Positions 57,801 to 64,000 of a stretch of 64,000 nucleotides of DNA are shown here, in pieces (position 1 is the first letter of the stretch; each line of letters begins with the position of its first letter). Below the pieces are notes generated by a model. That model was not told the DNA's origin. It was given only the letters and a program-made list of their open reading frames with translations, and searched no databases. The DNA comes from Rapana venosa (Eukaryota; Mollusca; Gastropoda; Neogastropoda; Muricidae). The translations under genes and the position numbers were made by a program. The DNA is taken from assembly GCA_028751875.1 (NCBI GenBank), contig CM054140.1, positions 45,982,895-46,046,894 of the forward strand, read 5' to 3'.

Positions 57801-60800
57801 TTGTCAGGCCTTAGGTACACAATGGATGAGAAGTTGGCATGTATGGCTGTTCTAAGATTGGAATCATTGTCAGGCCTTAGGTACACAATGGATGAGAAGT
57901 TGGCATGTATGGCTGTTCTAAGATTGGAATCATTGTCAGGCCTTAGGTACACAATGGATGAGAAGTTGGCATGTATGGCTGTTCTAAGACACCTCACCAT
58001 ATAGGCAGCCACACTCTCGACTTCAGAGGATTTTTTTCTCCTTAACGGAGAGTGCTGGCTATGTTAATACATGTGTGTAGTGGGGGACGGGATAGCCTAG
58101 TGGTTAGAACATTGCGCTCGCAATCTGACGATCCGGGTTCGATTCCCGTTTAAGGGGATATTTTCCCCCTGGAGTTAACATCAGTGCAGACTCCACTCTC
58201 CCCAAAAGTCCTTCGGATGAGATTATAAACCGAGGTCCCGCTTGCGAACGCACGCAGAACATCTTGCACACACGTTAAATCCTGTTCCGCTGTTTGTAAA
58301 AGTAGGCCATTGTGAGCCGGTGGGAACAGATGACAAAATTTACAAAACCACATACACACGGGGACTGGATGTAAAAAAGCACATTAGTGCTTATTCCATT
58401 ATCCTTGATATAAAAGAATAATAATCAAATAAATAAATGCAAGTAACAGCATGTCGAGGCTGAAGCCAATCTCAACATAACATTTCATAGCATAACAACA
58501 TATAGTATAGGCCCTGGGCTTAAGCTTACATCAAATAACTGACAAAAGAGTTTGGCATGGGCCTAGTACAAGAGTTTAAACCATGAACACTTTTCAAATA
58601 CACACATGCACGCATGTACACACGCACGCATGTGTGCATGCACACACACTACACACACACATGCACCCACACATACACCCCCCCCCCCCCACACACACAC
58701 ACACGCATGCACACATTAAATCCTGTCCCGCTTTTCGTAAGAGTAGGCCATTGTGTGCCAGTGGGAACAGATGACAGAATTTACAAAACCGCATACACAC
58801 AGGGACTGGATGTAAAAAAAGCAATAAGTGCTTATTCCATTATCCTCGATATAAAAGAATAAAAAAATAAAAGCAACACAACACACACACACACACACGC
58901 ACACACACCACCCCCACGCCACCCCCCCACCACCCCCCACACACACACCTCCCCCCACCCCACCACCCAACCACAAACCACTAACACACAAAAACCAACC
59001 AACCACACAAAACTACAAAACCTCTGTTGGAAGGTTCAGGGATAGAGGGGATGTTAGGAAAGTGCACACTACAACACCTCCCTACCTGGATAGAGGGGAT
59101 GTTAGGAAAGAGCACACTATAACACCTCCCATACCTGAACATCAGCCGCGGAGAGCCCAGCATCCCTGTAGCACTGCTGGGCAGCCTGCTTCGCCATGGA
59201 GTAGCCACACAGGTCCATGAAGCTGCCTCTGAACGACGACGGCAGATCCGTCACCATACGCTGAGCCACGATCTCCACTGCCTTGTCCTCCAGCCCGTGC
59301 CGTCTGACGAAGTCTTCGCTGCACACGATCGCCGCTGCACTTCCGTCGGCCGTGGCGGCGGTCATGCCGAAGGTGATGGGGTGACAGAGCACGGCCTTGG
59401 TGACGATGGACTTGACGTCCGGCGTGCTCTGGAAAGAGGCGCGGGGGTTGTTCTCTCCCTGCTTGCGGTTTTTCTGAGCGATTTTGGCCAGCTCTTCGAT
59501 GGTTACCTGGGAGTGGACAAGGTGACAGGAAATAAAAATGTCATTTTATTATGTAGGCAGAAAAAAACCAAAACAGTTGTAAATATTTTATCTTCTGTTT
59601 TGTTGCTGTCGTTGGCTAGAGCTTTGAGGTTTACCTGTGGTGAGATTTTTGCTTATGCATGGGTCCGTTTTTGTCCACCATTAAGGCAGTTGTATTCCGA
59701 CTTCAGGGAATTAAAAATATTTAAACAATCATAACTCAGTAGTACATTCTAGATAACCCCTTTGATTTTTTTATTTTGAAAATTATTCCTTTAATCTACA
59801 GTTCAAAGGTAAAAGCACTATACAAGTACACAACAACAACAACACCAAAATTCCAAAAGGCAGAATGCAAAGGATGCACACTCAAACTCAAAAGCTTCAA
59901 AACCTCTTAAAAAGCAAACAGAAAAGTAGGAACAAACAAAGCTATACTGTAGCATCAATCTCCACTTTTTTTCAATTCTTTGATTTCAAGGATAATGAAT
60001 AAGCAATCTTGTGCTTTTTTACATTCATCCCCAGTGTGCAAGCGGTTTATTTATGTATTTATTCTTTTATATAGAGGATAATGGAATAAGCACTCATGTG
60101 CTTTTTTACATCTAGTCCCTGTGTGTATGCGGTTTTGTAAATTTTGTCATCCATTTCCATTGGCACAACATGGCCTTTGTTTCTGAAAGGCCAATTGGGT
60201 TTTAGCATGTGCATAAGATGTTCTGCATACCTTTGCACACAGGGCCATGGTTAATAGTCTCATCCGAGAGGACTTTTGGGGGTGTGCAGTTGGCACTGAC
60301 ATTAACTTCTGGGGAAAAATCCCCTTCAATGTGCCTCTCAGTGGTAGCTCAAACCCAGGCCATCAGACCAAGAGTGCAATGCTTTAACCACCACCCCCCC
60401 ACCCCCCAACCCATCCCTCCCCAATACACTCAGAATGTATCTCTGGCACTGATAGTTTGATGAAATTCTATTACATCATCAAACGAACAAAAAAACCCAA
60501 CACAAAATCAACACACACATACACACACACACATGCACGTGTGCGAACACACGCAGAACATCTTGCGCACACGTTAAAATCCTGTTCCGCTTTTCGTAAG
60601 AGTAGGACATTGTGTGCCGGTGGGAACAGATGACAGAATTCACAAATCCGCATACACATGGGGACTGGATGTAAAATAGCACATAAGTGCTTATTCCATT
60701 ATCCTTGATATGGTAAGGTAAAGGTAAAGGAGTCCCATAACCTATAAGGTCGTAGGGGAGCGAGGCGTCAGAGACCTCACTTCTCTAAGGGCCAGCATGT

Positions 60801-61287
60801 TGAGGGCGGCGCCCATCTCCTCTCCCTCGCTGCTTTACCTCCCATTTACAGCTGGGTGAACTGGGGGAACTGTACTGAAGCCAAGGCGCGCAAACGGTCA
60901 CCCATCCAACTGGTAACCATGCTTGACGCTGCTTAACTTGGCTGGGTAAAAGCGAGTGCTCCGACCACTGAGCTATCCCATTCCCACCTTGATATGAAAG
61001 AATAAAATAAAATAAATAAAATAAAATAAATTAAATAAATGCATGCGCACTCACCTGCTCACTCACTCACTCTATACACAGGGATCTACCCACCTGAGGA
61101 TAGCGGTCCATGTATTCCCTAGCCGCATAGGCAAACAGCTTGATGACGTCAGAGGTCATCTTGTTCATGCGGGGCTGGATGATGCCGGGGTCGGCGCCAA
61201 TGGCAACCATGTGGTCCATGTGGCGACCCACAGGAGAAATGCGGTCCGTGTATCGCTCTGACAGTCCCCCTTCCATCTTCTCAAAGC
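53136..61287 (-). CDS. SCPx/DAF-22-type 3-ketoacyl-CoA thiolase, 5' end beyond window (overview)
   Basis: Enzymes of this family cleave 3-ketoacyl-CoA in peroxisomes (branched-chain fatty acids, bile-acid precursors; ascaroside side chains for nematode DAF-22). Four minus-strand exons join in phase to 314 codons plus [22 protein letters not shown], then [20 protein letters not shown], a DGSAAAI loop, the HDCF motif (its cysteine is catalytic in SCP2-type thiolases), [17 protein letters not shown] (catalytic histidine) and [18 protein letters not shown]. The upstream exons, with the nucleophilic cysteine, must lie past 61287; none is seen before 64000. The frame stops ten codons after MYRKY, and I find no SCP2 sterol-carrier domain on this strand down to the TTLL7 end, so this looks like a thiolase-only form, unlike fused vertebrate SCPx. 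No gene symbol is given because the copy (SCP2 or a paralogue) cannot be settled here. Confidence 0.9.
53429..53712 (-). pseudogene. Ribosomal protein eL29 (RPL29) pseudogene
   Basis: Minus-strand frame reading [18 protein letters not shown] and then [20 protein letters not shown], a clear match to ribosomal protein eL29. The expected MAKS start is present (ATG at 53710-53712, then GCT AAG TCC), but two extra bases follow, so the frame hits TGA after eight codons. A 63-bp segment ([11 protein letters not shown]...) is tandemly duplicated (53483-53545 and 53546-53608). The C-terminal similarity fades after GKGTSPVT with no stop at the expected place. The copy is intronless and lies in the sense direction in the last thiolase intron. 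I see no poly-A tail or target-site duplication. It is most likely a decayed retrocopy. Confidence 0.75.
53483..53608 (-). repeat. 63-bp tandem duplication inside the eL29 pseudogene
   Basis: Two 21-codon units starting [18 protein letters not shown], differing at only a few bases, so the duplication is recent relative to the sequence. Confidence 0.85.
54063..54408 (-). mobile_element. SINE family A (full length)
   Basis: Minus strand: head gggatgggatagcctagtgg with A box and a cgggtttaattcccg B-box region, the full body, and the tail at the low-coordinate end (ttttatatctaggataatgg on the plus strand). Confidence 0.8.
54763..54830. repeat. (CA)n microsatellite
   Basis: CA repeat directly joined to a SINE A 3' part. 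Confidence 0.9.
54830..54958 (+). mobile_element. SINE family A, 3' part
   Basis: Begins at gtaggccattgtgtgccggt and runs to attatcctcgatataaaaga. The 5' side is replaced by a CA tract. Confidence 0.75.
54993..55330 (+). mobile_element. SINE family A (near full length)
   Basis: Head ggggacaggatagcctggtt with B box caggttcgaatccc, body and A-rich tail. The middle has a small deletion or rearrangement after the ttaaaacct segment. Confidence 0.8.
55434..55745 (+). mobile_element. SINE family A, head-truncated
   Basis: Starts in the tRNA-like region at ttgcaatctgatgacctggg and has B box ggttcgattcccg. Part of a ~420-bp tandem unit with the next copy. Confidence 0.8.
55855..56172 (+). mobile_element. 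SINE family A, head-truncated
   Basis: Starts at agtcgcaatctgacgacctg. Truncated at the same place as the copy at 55434, which indicates the two arose by tandem duplication. Confidence 0.8.
56352..56562 (-). CDS. Thiolase exon (HDCF and GHPIGATG)
   Basis: Between gtccttcag and ACAG|gtttgt, 211 bp. It encodes [27 protein letters not shown] and [20 protein letters not shown]. It carries the HDCF cysteine motif and the catalytic histidine loop. The phase (ends G|) fits the last exon. Confidence 0.95.
56590..56930. repeat. ~84-bp tandem repeat, 4 copies, beside a thiolase acceptor
   Basis: The unit ttgaggatatgaagtgaaat, then ggtgtgtttttgaaggagaa and ggttttgtggataaaatttt, occurs about every 80-84 bp from 56600 to 56925. 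It begins 28 bp upstream (minus sense) of the acceptor at 56562/56563. Confidence 0.85.
56940..57109 (+). mobile_element. LINE C-terminal fragment
   Basis: The plus strand reads [20 protein letters not shown], then [16 protein letters not shown] and ends RNLRDR followed by TGA. This is the usual C-terminus of a non-LTR RT frame. Only the last ~55 codons are present. Confidence 0.75.
57345..57443 (+). repeat. Dispersed ~100-bp repeat D
   Basis: Contains accttaatggtcggttaaaa, then cacgtacgcaaacatctcaa and ggagctctagctgaggaac, followed by an A/C-rich tail. Confidence 0.65.
57475..57542 (-). mobile_element. LINE/SINE 3' end with (att)n tail
   Basis: Contains taataataaggtatggaact, then tatatagtgctgaatcttgt and caaatcaaagtgcac. 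Fourth member of this family in the window. Confidence 0.6.
57728..57991 (+). repeat. 66-bp tandem repeat, 4 copies
   Basis: ggaatcattgtcaggcctta starts units at 57728, 57794, 57860 and 57926. The period is a multiple of 3, so both strands stay open ([20 protein letters not shown] on the plus strand). No flanking evidence of a gene. Confidence 0.9.
58082..58438 (+). mobile_element. SINE family A (full length, well preserved)
   Basis: Head ggggacgggatagcctagtg with gttagaac (A box), then cgggttcgattcccg (B box), body and an aaataaataaat-type tail. A good reference copy for the family. Confidence 0.85.
58565..58715. repeat. CA/GCATG microsatellite with C run
   Basis: CA-rich tract, joined to a SINE A 3' part at about 58714. 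Confidence 0.85.
58714..58872 (+). mobile_element. SINE family A, 3' part
   Basis: From attaaatcctgtcccgcttt to the tail at about 58870. As at 54830, the 5' side is a CA tract. Confidence 0.75.
58875..59030. repeat. CA/CCACC low-complexity tract
   Basis: C/A-rich intron sequence next to the thiolase donor duplication. Confidence 0.85.
59041..59137 (-). repeat. 48-bp duplication spanning a thiolase splice donor
   Basis: gatagaggggatgttaggaa starts units at 59041 and 59089. The second unit includes the last three exon bases and the real donor (CAG|gtatgg in minus sense). The first gives a second donor-like CCAG|gtaggg. Confidence 0.88.
59135..59506 (-). CDS. Thiolase exon (DGSAAA loop)
   Basis: 372 bp, phase 0 at both ends, between ccactcccag and CAG|gtatgg. 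It encodes [57 protein letters not shown] and [13 protein letters not shown]. It aligns with the ILQCCPTSDGAAAAI...AVEILAQEMMTDLPSSF region of SCPx. The donor is duplicated just inside the intron. Confidence 0.93.
59612..59712 (-). repeat. Dispersed ~100-bp repeat D
   Basis: Minus orientation: ggctagagctttgaggttta, then cctgtggtgagatttttgct, ttgtccaccattaaggcagt and attccgacttcaggga on the plus strand. Confidence 0.7.
59975..60045 (-). mobile_element. SINE family A, 3' fragment
   Basis: Contains tttgatttcaaggataatga, then taagcaatcttgtgc and acattcatccccag. It lies next to a longer minus copy. Confidence 0.6.
60057..60395 (-). mobile_element. SINE family A, diverged, minus
   Basis: Tail side ttttatatagaggataatgg; tRNA-like side caaacccaggccatcagacc, then gtgcaatgctttaaccacc. 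The body is recognisable but more diverged than neighbouring copies. Confidence 0.7.
60530..61035 (+). mobile_element. SINE family A, 5'-truncated, split by another SINE
   Basis: The body from gtgtgcgaacacacgcagaa to attatccttgatatg (60712) resumes at 60987 (ccttgatatgaaagaataaa) with the usual A/T tail. The 274 bp between are a different SINE. Confidence 0.8.
60713..60986 (-). mobile_element. Composite tRNA/5S-rRNA SINE
   Basis: Minus strand: a tRNA-like 5' half (gggatagctcagtggtcgga, with a perfect A box TAGCTCAGTGG) runs directly into a 5S rRNA-like segment: aagttaagcagcgtcaagc, then tggtta and ttggatgggtgaccg. These match the 5S internal promoter (box A, intermediate element, box C). A unique body and a (ctttac)n tail follow. 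A 10-bp duplication CCTTGATATG (60703-60712 and 60987-60996) flanks it within a SINE A tail. No usual tRNA B box is seen. Confidence 0.8.
61094..61287 (-). CDS. Thiolase exon (GFEKM segment)
   Basis: On the minus strand the acceptor is tgatttccag and the donor CAG|gtgggt. It encodes [20 protein letters not shown] and then [20 protein letters not shown] ending PQ. ALGFEKM follows the nucleophile domain in all SCPx thiolases. It starts in phase 1, so an upstream exon is required. Confidence 0.9.
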
Positions 61288-61315
61288 CTGGAAATCAAGC
61301 ACTCCTAATGATGTC

Positions 61316-61671
61316 GGGGGACGGGATAGCCTCGTGGTTAGAACATTGTGCTCGCAATCTGACCACCCGGGTTCGATTCCCGTTCAAGGGGATATTTTCC
61401 CCTGGACTTGACATCAGTGCAGACTCCACTCTCCCCAAAAGTCCTTCGGATGCGACTATAAACCGAGGCCCCGTGTGCGAATGCACGCAGAACATCTTGT
61501 GCACACATTAAATCCTGTTCCGCTTTTCGTAAGAGCAGGCCGTTGTGTGCCGGTGGGAACAGATGACAAAATTTACAAACCGCATACACACGGGGACTGG
61601 ATGTAAAGAAGCACATAAGTGCTTATTCCATTATCCTCGATATAAAAGAATAAATAAATAAATAAATAAAA
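61316..61671 (+). mobile_element. SINE family A (full length)
   Basis: Head gggggacgggatagcctcgt with ggttagaac, B box cgggttcgattcccg, full body and an (aaat)n tail. It starts 28 bp upstream (minus sense) of a thiolase exon. Confidence 0.85.
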
Positions 61672-61774
61672 TGTCTTCCTTTTCCTTTCTTTTTGGTTTT
61701 TACAATACAGTTACACATGGAAAGGCAAGTAGGTGGGGATGGAGGGAGGGGTGTAGAAGTTACAGCACTGAGAT

Positions 61775-62180
61775 TACATTGATGGTCCAGAGGTAACATA
61801 TCTGCCTTGAAAGTGAAAAGTCCGGGTTCGAAGTGTGTCGTGGTTCGATCCCTGTTTGGGACAGAAACTTTTCCCCCATCCACTAGACCGTGAGTAGCGG
61901 TGTGGGTGCTAGTCTTTCAGATGAGATGATAAATTGAGGAACTGTGTGTTACACATGATTATTTAGCGCTTGTAAAAGAACCTACAGCAACGAGGGAGTT
62001 GTCCCTGGCAAAATTATGTAGAAAAAAACCCCCTACTCTGATAGGGAAACAAATAGTGTTGCAGACAGGAAAAGAAGAAAAAAAGGGCAGCGCTGTTCTT
62101 GTGAGCAACATGCTCTCCCTGGGGAGAGCAGCACAAATTTCATGCAGAGAAATCTGTCATGACTAAAAGTGATATACAGT
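61775..62180 (+). mobile_element. tRNA-derived SINE, family C
   Basis: tRNA-like head (gatggtccagaggtaacata, then tccgggttcgaag), a central segment tgctagtctttcagatgaga, then cttgtaaaagaacctacagc, and a 3' part with gctctccctggggagagcag and cagagaaatctgtcatga. The central segment is of the kind shared by many invertebrate SINEs. Confidence 0.7.
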
Positions 62181-62224
62181 ACAATCTGACAGTACAAATT
62201 CGAGCCACCACCAAAAAGCCTGTT

Positions 62225-62400
62225 TGAAGGGATTTTTCCCCTGGGGTTTACATCAGTACAGACTCCACTTCCCTTAAAGTCCTTCAGATGAGATTATAAA
62301 CTGACGAATACATGTTGAACATCTTGTGCACAATGTTAAAACCTGTTCATCCTTTTACATGTGTATGATTTTGACATGCTAGTAAGAATGGATGACACAC
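62225..62400 (+). mobile_element. SINE family A-related fragment
   Basis: Contains gaagggatttttcccctggg, then tttacatcagtacagactcc and tccttcagatgagattataa. Diverged, without the head. Confidence 0.6.
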
Positions 62401-62424
62401 TGGTGTGATGTTTCAACATCATCC

Positions 62425-62523
62425 CTGAAGTCAGAATGCAGCTACCTTAATGGAAGGCACAAATGGTCACACACACAAACGCTCACCATTGGTGAACTTC
62501 AGAGCTCTAAGTGAGGAATGGAA
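62425..62523 (+). repeat. Dispersed ~100-bp repeat D
   Basis: Contains ctgaagtcagaatgcagcta, then accttaatggaaggcac, caccattggtgaacttcaga and gctctaagtgagg. Confidence 0.7.
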
Positions 62524-62583
62524 TGGAATGAAAAGAAAAGAAAAAACCCAACCCACTGTAAATGACGTTTTCTTTTTTCTCTC

Positions 62584-62719
62584 CTGTTTTTTTGTATACA
62601 ATTAAAATGGATAAGGTTATCTGAAAGACATGTGTACCAATCTGTCTGTAGCTGTGTGTGCGCACGTGTGTGTGTGTGTGTGTCTGTTTATGTGTTTAAT
62701 TGTGAGTGAGAGTGTGTGT

Positions 62720-62766
<47 letters not shown>

Positions 62767-63128
62767 CATGTATGTGTGTGTGGGTTTTTTTTATAGTTGT
62801 GAGTGAGTGTGTATGTGTGTATGTGTGTGCGTAGTGTTTGTATGTATACATGTGTGTGTGTCTGTGTGCATGTCTGTGTGTATGCACGTGAAAGTGTGTC
62901 TGTGTGCCTATCAGTGTACATGCCTGTGTATATTACACTTTTTTTTTGGGTATACAATTAAAATGGATAAGGTTATCAGAAAGACATGTGTACCAATCTG
63001 TCTGTAGTTGCGCATGCGTGTGTGTGTGTGTGTCTGTTTCTGTGTTTAGTTGTGAGTGAGTTTGTGTGTGTGTGTGTGTGTGCGTGTGCGTGCATGTATG
63101 TGTGTGTGTGTGTTTTTTTAAAGTTGTG
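62584..63128 (+). repeat. ~356-bp tandem duplication rich in TG
   Basis: tatacaattaaaatggataa occurs at 62595 and 62951, each followed by gttatctgaaagacatgtgt (or the near-identical form) and a similar series of TG tracts ending agttgtgagtgag. The second unit abuts the LINE at 63130. Confidence 0.8.
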
Positions 63129-63129
63129 A

Positions 63130-63858
63130 GTGAGGAATAAACACCAGCCATGGACTACCAATGACATCTTGGACCTCTGCGATACAAGAAGAGCACTGAA
63201 ACCAACCAGGTCTTCCAACCCTAAAGAATGCCGGGAGGCCAACAATCTTGTGAAGAAGTCAATGTTAAAGGCCAGAGAGAAGTGGATCAGTGATCAATAT
63301 GATGAGATTGAAAAAAGCATGAAAGTGGGCAACAGTAAAAAGGCATACGACACCCTGAAGAAACTCACAAAACCACTTCAAACCAAATCATCAGTCATTG
63401 AAGACAGCTCCGGAAACCTCCTCACAGAAAGCTCAGCTGCATTGAACAGGTGGTCTGAGTATTGTCAAGATCTGTACAACTACCCAATCCAACCTGACAA
63501 GAGCATAATAGAAGAGAAAGCAGCAACATCAAGAGCACCTTCGCCATTACCTATACTGGGGGAAGAAGTGGAAGAAGCCATCCGCAGCTTACCAGTAGGA
63601 AAGTCCCCAGGAGCAGACAACATACCAGCAGAGCTGCTCAAGCATGGTGGCGAAACAGTCATCACACATGTTACAGCTATCTGTCAGAAGATTTGGGAGA
63701 CAAAACAGTGGCCAACAGAATGGACACAATCCCTCATCATACCCCTGCCCAAGAAGGGGAATTTACGCCAATGCCCAAACTATAGAACAATCAGCCTCAT
63801 CAGCCACGCCAGCAAGATCATGCTCAAAGTTATTTTGATTCGACTAAAGAAGGAGGCC
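63130..63858 (+). mobile_element. LINE fragment: pre-RT and start of reverse transcriptase
   Basis: One open frame: WTTNDILDLCDTRRALKPTR, then KAREKWISDQYDEIEKSM, EEAIRSLPVGKSPGADNIPA, ELLKHGG, WTQSLIIPLPKKGNLRQCPN and YRTISLISHASKIMLKVIL. These are the linker and first RT blocks (the GKSPGAD and LPKKG...NYR motifs). The frame is lost at about 63859, before the catalytic block. It looks like the missing upstream half of the family at 11865-12795, though this is not proven. Confidence 0.85.
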
Positions 63859-64000
63859 TGTCCCGATGGTGTGTCACCTTGTCGTGGTGGGATGGCTTGC
63901 GTGCTTCAATGACCCCCAGAGCTATGTGGGCGGGGGCTTCGGCCTCTGGCAGGTTCAACCATGCTCAACAGGTCTGGGGGGGAGGAGACAGACTAAACGA
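63859..64000 (+). mobile_element. Possible 5' end of a second LINE
   Basis: After the RT frame stops, sequence with gtgtgtcaccttgtcgtggt, then gggatggcttgcgtgcttca and cttcggcctctggcaggttc begins. From memory this resembles non-coding starts of invertebrate LINEs. It runs off the window. Confidence 0.35.

Noticed and set aside
57654..58012. Repeat proteins on both strands (116 and 107 codons)
   Set aside because: Consequence of a 66-bp period; no splice or codon evidence of a gene.
58082..58155. Genuine tRNA gene
   Set aside because: A and B boxes are present but the cloverleaf is poor and the sequence continues into a repeated SINE body and tail.
60860..60960. Genuine 5S rRNA gene
   Set aside because: Only the internal promoter part matches; it is fused to a tRNA-like half and has SINE features and a target-site duplication.

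Overview
This is nuclear DNA of an animal. Genes are split into short, GC-rich exons separated by long introns full of SINEs, LINE fragments, minisatellites and TG/CA, CT/GA, poly-C and poly-G tracts. There are no bacterial operons, rRNA genes or CRISPR arrays. The SINE and LINE styles, together with a TTLL7 orthologue, suggest a lophotrochozoan, most likely a mollusc (perhaps a gastropod). That taxonomic guess is inference.

Plus strand, 2615-42007: a nearly complete gene for tubulin polyglutamylase TTLL7, reconstructed as 17 exons whose reading phases all fit together. They encode the ATP-grasp tubulin-ligase core (exons 1-7), the basic microtubule-binding region (exons 8-10), a low-complexity linker (exons 11-12) and the conserved C-terminal TTLL7 domain (exons 13-17), ending in TGA at 42005-42007. 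From the methionine at 2710 the product is 871 residues, close to vertebrate TTLL7. A 5' exon may lie outside the window.

Minus strand, 61287-53136: the last four exons of an SCPx/DAF-22-type peroxisomal 3-ketoacyl-CoA thiolase. The 5' exons with the nucleophilic cysteine lie beyond the window. The frame stops just after the thiolase domain and I see no SCP2 lipid-transfer domain. The two genes converge on about 11 kb (42008-53135) of repeat-rich DNA with no recognisable gene. A broken ribosomal protein eL29 copy sits in the last thiolase intron.

Mobile elements: a piggyBac-like element with TTAA ends and matching terminal repeats (3532-5017); a decayed mariner-like transposase (27440-27830); several 5'-truncated non-LTR retrotransposons, some with target-site duplications; at least three tRNA-derived SINE families, one densely clustered in the thiolase introns; and a composite SINE joining a tRNA 5' half to the 5S rRNA internal promoter (60713-60986).

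The most unusual feature is tandem repetition at splice boundaries. The 3' end of TTLL7 exon 4 with its splice donor is present five times in a row, and that of exon 9 four times. Smaller arrays abut or lie within 100 bp of the acceptors of TTLL7 exons 1, 12, 14 and 17, and of one donor and one acceptor of the thiolase gene. An inverted pair of about 300-bp repeats flanks TTLL7 exon 7.
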